This document shows, piece by piece, positions 59,730 through 64,000 of a stretch of DNA of 64,000 nucleotides. Each line of letters opens with the position of its first letter. Position 1 is the first letter of the stretch. A program made the position numbers and the translations under genes. Source of the DNA: Chloroflexi bacterium ADurb.Bin180 (GTDB lineage Bacteria; Chloroflexota; Anaerolineae; UBA2200); NCBI GenBank assembly GCA_002070215.1, contig MWCV01000011.1, positions 1-64,000 on the forward strand, read 5' to 3'. Below the pieces are notes generated by a model, which saw only the letters and a program-made list of their open reading frames with translations, made no database searches and was not told the origin of the DNA.

Positions 59730-60485
59730 ATGGTGCAACCCGGAGACTTGGTGGTAACGATCACGAATAGCCCGGCGCAGCTACGAACCGAGGCCGAACG
59801 CGTGCGGACACTCTACCTTCAGAGTCCGTCACACGCCCGTGCGGAACGCAGCGCCACGTTTCACGACGTTGCCAAGCGGACAATCGATATCCTGGGCGCT
59901 CTGCTGTTGCTTATCCTGCTGTCGCCCTTGCTCATCGCCATCGCGGCCATCATTCGGCTGACCTCCTCCGGTCCGGCCATTCTGATCCAGGAGCGTGTGG
60001 GCAAAGGCGGGCGTATCTTTCCCTTCTTCAAGTTTCGTTCGATGTACAACGACACAGACCGCTCCGCCGACATTCGCTTTGCCCGGGAGTATATCAACGG
60101 CAACCATACCGCTATCGCAGCGAGTGGCGGTGTGTTCAAGCCGGCCAACGACAAGCGCATCACCCCCATCGGCCGGATCATCCGCAAGGCCAGCATCGAT
60201 GAGCTGCCGCAGTTGTTCAACGTGCTCCGTGGGGAGATGAGCCTGGTTGGCCCGCGGCCCTCCATGGCCTATGAGATCGATGTCTACAAGCCCTGGCACT
60301 TTCGCCGCCTCGAGGTCCTGCCCGGGATGACCGGGCTCGCCCAGGTTCGAGGGCGCAGCAGCCTGACCTTTCAACAGATCGTGTCCTACGACATCGAGTA
60401 CATCGAGCGTCGGTCGCTGCTGCTGGACCTCCAGATTCTGCTCCAGACCCCAATGGTTGTCTTCTCGGGTCGCGGCGCCAGGTAG
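59730..60485 (+). CDS. Undecaprenyl-phosphate sugar phosphotransferase (bacterial sugar transferase)
   Basis: A protein of about 251 residues of the WbaP/WcaJ small-domain type. One re-entrant membrane helix (KRTIDILGALLLLILLSPLL) is followed by the catalytic core: QERVGKGGRIFPFFKFRSMY, the family helix with Lys/Arg, ASIDELPQLFNVLRGEMSLV and GPRPSM. It loads the first sugar phosphate onto undecaprenyl phosphate for exopolysaccharide or glycan assembly. The start is uncertain: ATG 59730 (MVQPGD) or GTG 59751 with GGAGA upstream. It lies between the Kelch gene and a secreted barrel protein, pointing to a surface-glycan locus. Confidence 0.87.
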   Translation: MVQPGDLVVTITNSPAQLRTEAERVRTLYLQSPSHARAERSATFHDVAKRTIDILGALLLLILLSPLLIAIAAIIRLTSSGPAILIQERVGKGGRIFPFFKFRSMYNDTDRSADIRFAREYINGNHTAIAASGGVFKPANDKRITPIGRIIRKASIDELPQLFNVLRGEMSLVGPRPSMAYEIDVYKPWHFRRLEVLPGMTGLAQVRGRSSLTFQQIVSYDIEYIERRSLLLDLQILLQTPMVVFSGRGAR

Positions 60486-60534
60486 CAGCGGCGTCAAATC
60501 GCCTGTCCAATCCGCCAGCCAGGAAGAGTATTGC

Positions 60535-62175
60535 ATGTCCCATCACTTCCCCCGTTCGCCCCTGAGAGGCACCACGCCACACCTGGCTCGCCTTGCGGCG
60601 CTGCTACTGGTTCTGGTGCTTGGTTGCTTCCCTGGTCTTTCCGTTCAGGCCGGGGCGCCGCTAGCGCCATTCGTCCTCGACCCGGCGCTGCCAACGGATG
60701 TCGTCGTGAACCCCGGCCAGGGTCTCGGACAGTGTCACTGGGTCGAAGTCAGCGTCCTGTCTCAGCCGGTGGCGAGCTGGGGCTATGACGCAACGGAAAC
60801 GAATAGCTCGTGGGCAGTACTGGAACCACGGCCGGGCGAGTTCGACTGGTCACCGTTGGATGCCCAGGTTCACAAAGCAAGCGATCTGGAAAAACGCATC
60901 TGGCTCGAGCTGCTCACCACCGAAGGTCAGACGCCCTCCTGGGCCCGCGATGCGGGGGTAAGGCTCATCGGCTCACGGGGCGGGACTCCGGTGCCCTGGG
61001 ACCCGGCGTATCAGGCGCTTTTGCGCCGCGCCGTGCACGCCATGGCTGCCCGCTACGACGACGACCCTACGGTAGACGCCGTGAACCTCATGGCCGGCGG
61101 ATGCTACGGCGAGATGGCCATCTGTGCCCGGGAGACCGACACAGCGCTCTGGGAACAGGTCGGCTACACCGATGACCTGTTCATCAGCGCGGTGAAGCAG
61201 ATCATCGACATCTACCTCGAAGACGAGTACACCTGGCCCGATGGCACTACGACCCACGGCTTTCGACACACGCCGGTGGTCCTCCAGCTCGGCGGCGGCC
61301 TGTACGGACACACTGCTGCCGTGATCCAGCCCGTGGTCGCCTACGCAATGGAGACCTACGGCATGAGGGTGTGGCTCAAGTACAACGGCCTCGGGGGCAG
61401 CTTTGACATGCAGTGGATCTTTGACAAATACAGTGATGTCACCCGGGTTGGCTACGAACCGGCCGGCACAACACCCGAATTCGACCAGAACCCCGAGCAG
61501 TACGTCATGGCCGCGTTGAAACAACACTCGAGCTTTCTTTGCCTGCAGAAGCGTTACTTTGCCCTGTCCGACCCTGGCTGGTCGAGGGCCAGAGACCTGG
61601 CGGCGCGCTATCTGGGTTCGCAGATTCTGCTGCAGGTCGAGGCGCCGCAGCGAGCTGCTGCTGGCGACAAGCTTGTCGTGAACATGCAATGGGTCAATCG
61701 GGGGACTGTGCCCCTGATGCGCCCCTTGCGGCAGGGCAGGGCCGACGTCCCGGCTTCGTACGATATCTGGCTGGGCCTGGTAGACCCGGCTTCAGGCACA
61801 GTCGTAGCAGCGAGTTCCTTCACGCCCGCTCCGCCGACAACTCGCTGGTATTCGGCACAAAAGATCGCTCTTGAAGGGCACCTGGCCATTCCATCCTCGC
61901 TCCAGTCAGGTACCTACGAGCTACGCGTCGGCTTGTTGAATCCGGACCTCCCCCGAGACAGTCCAGAACGCTACTTTCGCCTGGTCGACGGTGCCTCCAG
62001 CGACGAGGCGGGCCGCTATCAGGCTGGCTCGCTTCAGGTTACAGAGGCGGTCCCGGCGGTCTCGGCAACGCCTGCGGTCACACCGGTGCCTCCTTCGCCG
62101 CCGGTACCGCAGGAGAATGCCCTAGTCCGTCTTGTCCGGGCCCTGTTAGACTGGCTCAAGCACCTCTTCCGCTAA
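60535..62175 (+). CDS. Secreted TIM-barrel (glycosidase-like) protein
   Basis: A 546-residue protein with a signal sequence (about 12-38) ending near LSVQAGA. The mature protein reads like a beta/alpha barrel of the GH42/DUF4832 kind: SSWAVLEPRPGEFDWSPLD, RIWLELLTTEG, VNLMAGGCYGEM and TRVGYEPAG. Two Glu residues at plausible acid/base and nucleophile positions can be seen but not assigned. A C-terminal beta domain and a Pro-rich tail ending LDWLKHLFR (an amphipathic helix) follow. The ATG has AGGAAGAG upstream. I would call it a putative glycoside hydrolase of unknown specificity, in the neighbourhood of a sugar transferase. Confidence 0.7.
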   Translation: MSHHFPRSPLRGTTPHLARLAALLLVLVLGCFPGLSVQAGAPLAPFVLDPALPTDVVVNPGQGLGQCHWVEVSVLSQPVASWGYDATETNSSWAVLEPRPGEFDWSPLDAQVHKASDLEKRIWLELLTTEGQTPSWARDAGVRLIGSRGGTPVPWDPAYQALLRRAVHAMAARYDDDPTVDAVNLMAGGCYGEMAICARETDTALWEQVGYTDDLFISAVKQIIDIYLEDEYTWPDGTTTHGFRHTPVVLQLGGGLYGHTAAVIQPVVAYAMETYGMRVWLKYNGLGGSFDMQWIFDKYSDVTRVGYEPAGTTPEFDQNPEQYVMAALKQHSSFLCLQKRYFALSDPGWSRARDLAARYLGSQILLQVEAPQRAAAGDKLVVNMQWVNRGTVPLMRPLRQGRADVPASYDIWLGLVDPASGTVVAASSFTPAPPTTRWYSAQKIALEGHLAIPSSLQSGTYELRVGLLNPDLPRDSPERYFRLVDGASSDEAGRYQAGSLQVTEAVPAVSATPAVTPVPPSPPVPQENALVRLVRALLDWLKHLFR

Positions 62176-62302
62176 CCCGCCGCACCGCTTTCGTGGCCTG
62201 GATCACTCCCGTTTCCAGAAGGCCATCACCCCGGCATAGAGCTGCGCAGCATGCGGCGGAGGTTCTGCCGACCCGCACTGTAGCCTCCCGCCCTGCGTCT
62301 CT

Positions 62303-62331
62303 TTGACCCCCTTCCGAGCGCGACCTATAAT
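62303..62331 (+). promoter_or_regulatory. Promoter of the cysteine desulfurase-selD operon
   Basis: TTGACC at 62303-62308, exactly 17 bp, TATAAT at 62326-62331. It is among the best promoters in the window and lies 40 bp before the ATG. Confidence 0.75.
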
Positions 62332-62370
62332 GGCACTCTGCTCGTCTCTGGAAGGGACATCTCGTAGACA

Positions 62371-63546
62371 ATGCGCAAGATCTATCTCGATAACGCGGCT
62401 ACCTCCTGGCCCAAACCCGGGCAGGTGACCGACGCGGTACTGCACTTTATGCGCGACGTTGGGGGAAGCGCCGGCCGCTCCGGCCACAGCCTGGCCGTCG
62501 AGGCGGGCCGCATCGTCTATGATACACGTGAAGCGCTGGCCACACTATTCAACGTCCCGGACCCGCTGTCCATTATCCTGACCAGCAACGCCACCGCAGC
62601 GATCAACCAGGCCTTGTTCGGACTGCTGCAGCCGGGAGACCACGTTGTAACCACCTCCATGGAGCACAACGCCGTAATGCGCCCACTGCGCTATCTGGAG
62701 TCGAAAGGCGTTCTGCTCACCGTCGTCCCCTGCTCACCTGACGGTCGCCTAGACGTCACCGACCTGGAAGCAGCGCTCCGGCCCGACACCAGACTGGTTG
62801 TGCTCAACCATGCCTCCAACGTCGTTGGCACAGTTCTGCCTGTCGCCGACGTAGGGCGGCTTACCGCCAGCAGAGGCATTCCCCTGCTGGTAGATGCTGC
62901 CCAGACCGCTGGTGCCAGGACGATTGACGTGCAGGAGATGCATATCGACCTGCTGGCTTTCACCGGACACAAAGCCCTGCTGGGCCCTCAGGGTACAGGC
63001 GGACTGGTCATTGGCAGTCGCATCGACCCCGCCGGGCTGGTGCCGCTGATTCGCGGCGGCACGGGCAGCCGTTCCGAGTTCGAGGAGCAGCCCGAGTTCC
63101 TTCCCGACCGCTACGAGTCCGGCACGGCCAATGGCCCCGGCATTGCCGGGCTGGGAGCTGGTGTCAAATACGTGCTTGAGCGCGGCATAGCGGACATTCG
63201 TGAACACGAGAGCAGGCTAACGGAGCAACTCATCCAGGGGCTGCAGGGCATTTCGGCTGTACGAGTCTACGGCTCGGGCGACGCATCGCAGCAGACGGCC
63301 ACGGTGTCGTTCAACATCCATGGACTGGAATCGTCGGAGGTTGCCCAGAGGTTGGATGACGAGTTCGGGGTGCTCTGTCGCCCGGGGCTGCACTGCGCAC
63401 CGTCGGCCCATCGTACTATCGGCACCTTCCCGCGGGGCACGGTTCGTTTCGGTCTGAGCGTGCTCAACACCGCCGAGGAGGTCGAGGCGGCCATCAGAGC
63501 CGTGAAGCACATCGCACGGGGCGCCCGCCAACAGGAGGGCCATTGA
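62371..63546 (+). CDS. Cysteine desulfurase (class V aminotransferase, SufS/Csd type)
   Basis: A 391-residue PLP enzyme. It opens MRKIYLDNAATSWPKP, has the PLP Lys in TGHKALLGPQGTGG, the Asp in VDAAQTAG and the reactive Cys in LCRPGLHCAP. It removes S or Se from cysteine or selenocysteine. The gene is followed with 4-bp overlap by DUF3343 and then selD, so I infer that it serves selenium (or sulfur) delivery to selenophosphate synthetase rather than general Fe-S assembly. No SufE/IscU gene is adjacent. Confidence 0.92.
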   Translation: MRKIYLDNAATSWPKPGQVTDAVLHFMRDVGGSAGRSGHSLAVEAGRIVYDTREALATLFNVPDPLSIILTSNATAAINQALFGLLQPGDHVVTTSMEHNAVMRPLRYLESKGVLLTVVPCSPDGRLDVTDLEAALRPDTRLVVLNHASNVVGTVLPVADVGRLTASRGIPLLVDAAQTAGARTIDVQEMHIDLLAFTGHKALLGPQGTGGLVIGSRIDPAGLVPLIRGGTGSRSEFEEQPEFLPDRYESGTANGPGIAGLGAGVKYVLERGIADIREHESRLTEQLIQGLQGISAVRVYGSGDASQQTATVSFNIHGLESSEVAQRLDDEFGVLCRPGLHCAPSAHRTIGTFPRGTVRFGLSVLNTAEEVEAAIRAVKHIARGARQQEGH

Positions 63547-63842
63547 ACGGTATCCGGGCCAGACTCAGGTCCGGCCGCCGCAAGGCCACCACGGGCGCAG
63601 CTTCGCCCCGAGTTGAGTACGCCGTGTTTCTGTTCGAATCCACGCAGGGCGCGATCAAGGCCGAGCGAGCGCTGTTGCGCGCCGGTTTGAGCATCAAGCT
63701 GATACCGACGCCTCGCCAGCTCAGCTCTGACTGCGGCACAGCCCTGCGCTGCGACTGGTCCGACGTGGATAGGGCAACGGAGGCCCTCCGGCTGGCCAGG
63801 GTGTCCTTTGCCAGCGTACACCAGATCAAGGATCAACTCTAG
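63543..63842 (+). CDS. DUF3343 (Se/S carrier-like) protein
   Basis: A 99-residue protein. Residues 25-99 match DUF3343: YAVFLFESTQGAIKAERALL, then PTPRQLSSDCGTALRC with the paired Cys. The family is regarded as a putative Se/S carrier and is often found near YedF/SelD. The N-terminal 22 residues are basic and Arg-rich. It overlaps the desulfurase stop and lies 15 bp before selD. The likely role is to pass selenium or sulfur from the desulfurase. Confidence 0.85.
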   Translation: MNGIRARLRSGRRKATTGAASPRVEYAVFLFESTQGAIKAERALLRAGLSIKLIPTPRQLSSDCGTALRCDWSDVDRATEALRLARVSFASVHQIKDQL

Positions 63843-63857
63843 AAGGAGGATTACGGC

Positions 63858-64000
63858 ATGGGCGACAAGTGCCAAGTCAAGCGCCTTACGGCCATGACCA
63901 CCGCCGCTGGCTGAGCGGCCAAGCGCGGCCCAGCCGCACTGGCGCAGGTTCTGCGCCCATTGAACAACCTGTTTCCGCCAGCGGATTACCCCGACCTCCT
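63858..64000 (+). CDS. selD: Selenophosphate synthetase with in-frame UGA (Sec), 5' part
   Basis: Runs off the right edge. From ATG 63858, with AAGGAGGATTACGGC upstream, the frame reads KRLTAMTTAAG, then TGA at 63912-63914, then AAKRGPAALAQVLRPL to the edge. This is the SelD N-terminus, where the catalytic Cys or Sec is followed three residues later by a Lys; here Sec19 and Lys22 take those places. The UGA thus encodes selenocysteine rather than ending an 18-codon peptide. SelD makes selenophosphate from selenide and ATP. A SECIS-like hairpin lies downstream. Confidence 0.93.
63941..63957 (+). promoter_or_regulatory. Bacterial SECIS-like hairpin in selD
   Basis: GGCGCAG (63941-63947) pairs perfectly with CTGCGCC (63951-63957), with loop GTT beginning 34 nt after the UGA. 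The loop contains the GU seen in E. coli fdhF SECIS, whose top is GCAGGUCUGC. An alternative longer stem (GCGGC 63915-63919 with GCCGC 63933-63937) sits between the UGA and this hairpin. Confidence 0.7.

Noticed and set aside
63858-63914. Eighteen-codon peptide ending at TGA
   Set aside because: Coding continues past the UGA with SelD sequence; the codon is better read as selenocysteine.

Overview
The window is GC-rich, densely coding chromosomal DNA, most likely from a Chloroflexota bacterium of the Anaerolineae type. The main clue is the many secreted or membrane-anchored proteins carrying long Thr/Pro linkers (TPTPTATP-like), a habit of that phylum. Supporting clues are TTG/GTG starts, a class II ProRS with a C-terminal Cys cluster, MtrH/UROD-type methyltransferases and an archaeal-looking DUF211/CCC1 pair. 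The assignment is inference. There is no phage, insertion sequence, CRISPR array or rRNA; one tRNA (Gln, TTG) is present.

Layout. 1-1.4 kb: end of a UROD-like gene and an MtrH-like methyltransferase. 1.4-4.6 kb (minus): biotin carboxylase, biotin carrier and a zinc-ribbon protein. 4.8-9.2 kb: comM, a Cof-type HAD phosphatase, a small membrane protein and murE. 9.2-11.6 kb (minus): small membrane protein, glutamate formimidoyltransferase, lipoprotein. 11.7-16 kb: ABC-F ATPase, CoaE with a membrane tail, glycogen synthase. 16-20.5 kb: peptide-type solute-binding lipoprotein, GalT/HIT-like protein, secreted M28 peptidase. 20.6-21.6 kb: thioredoxin, FmdB-like protein and a CsoR-family repressor behind an operator-like promoter. 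21.6-31.5 kb (minus): YprA/MrfA-like helicase, GH38 alpha-mannosidase and four consecutive M42 aminopeptidase paralogues. 31.6-34.9 kb: divergent Pro/Thr-rich anchor protein and TgpA-like transglutaminase. 35-47.1 kb (minus): four genes carrying ten DNRLRE modules joined to a subtilisin, two metallophosphatases and a CBM9-like domain. 47.3-55.1 kb: housekeeping and nucleoside salvage (PNP, XerC/D, deoxynucleoside kinase, ArfB, tRNA-Gln, GlmU, cytidine deaminase, ProRS, MazG-like). 55.1-56.8 kb: TrmI-like methyltransferase, DUF211, CCC1/VIT1-like protein. 57-62.2 kb: 13-14-blade Kelch protein, sugar transferase, secreted TIM-barrel protein. 62.3-64 kb: cysteine desulfurase, DUF3343 Se/S-carrier-like protein and the 5' end of selD.

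Three points stand out. First, selD at the right edge has an in-frame UGA at its catalytic position followed by a SECIS-like hairpin. Ordinary ORF calling would end it after 18 codons; I read it as a selenoprotein in a selenium-supply operon with a cysteine desulfurase and DUF3343. Second, the 12-kb secreted DNRLRE/subtilisin/metallophosphatase operon is the best candidate for an undescribed extracellular system. Third, there are four tandem M42 peptidases and a thioredoxin-CsoR operon whose repressor has a displaced metal-ligand His.

Many promoters can be read by eye: TTGACA/TTGACC/TTGCGT -35 boxes, 16-18 bp spacers, and TATAAT/TAGAAT/TACAAT -10 boxes often preceded by TGC. Several -10 boxes lie so near the start codon that short-leader or leaderless mRNAs are likely. 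They also correct some starts, notably the giant subtilisin gene.
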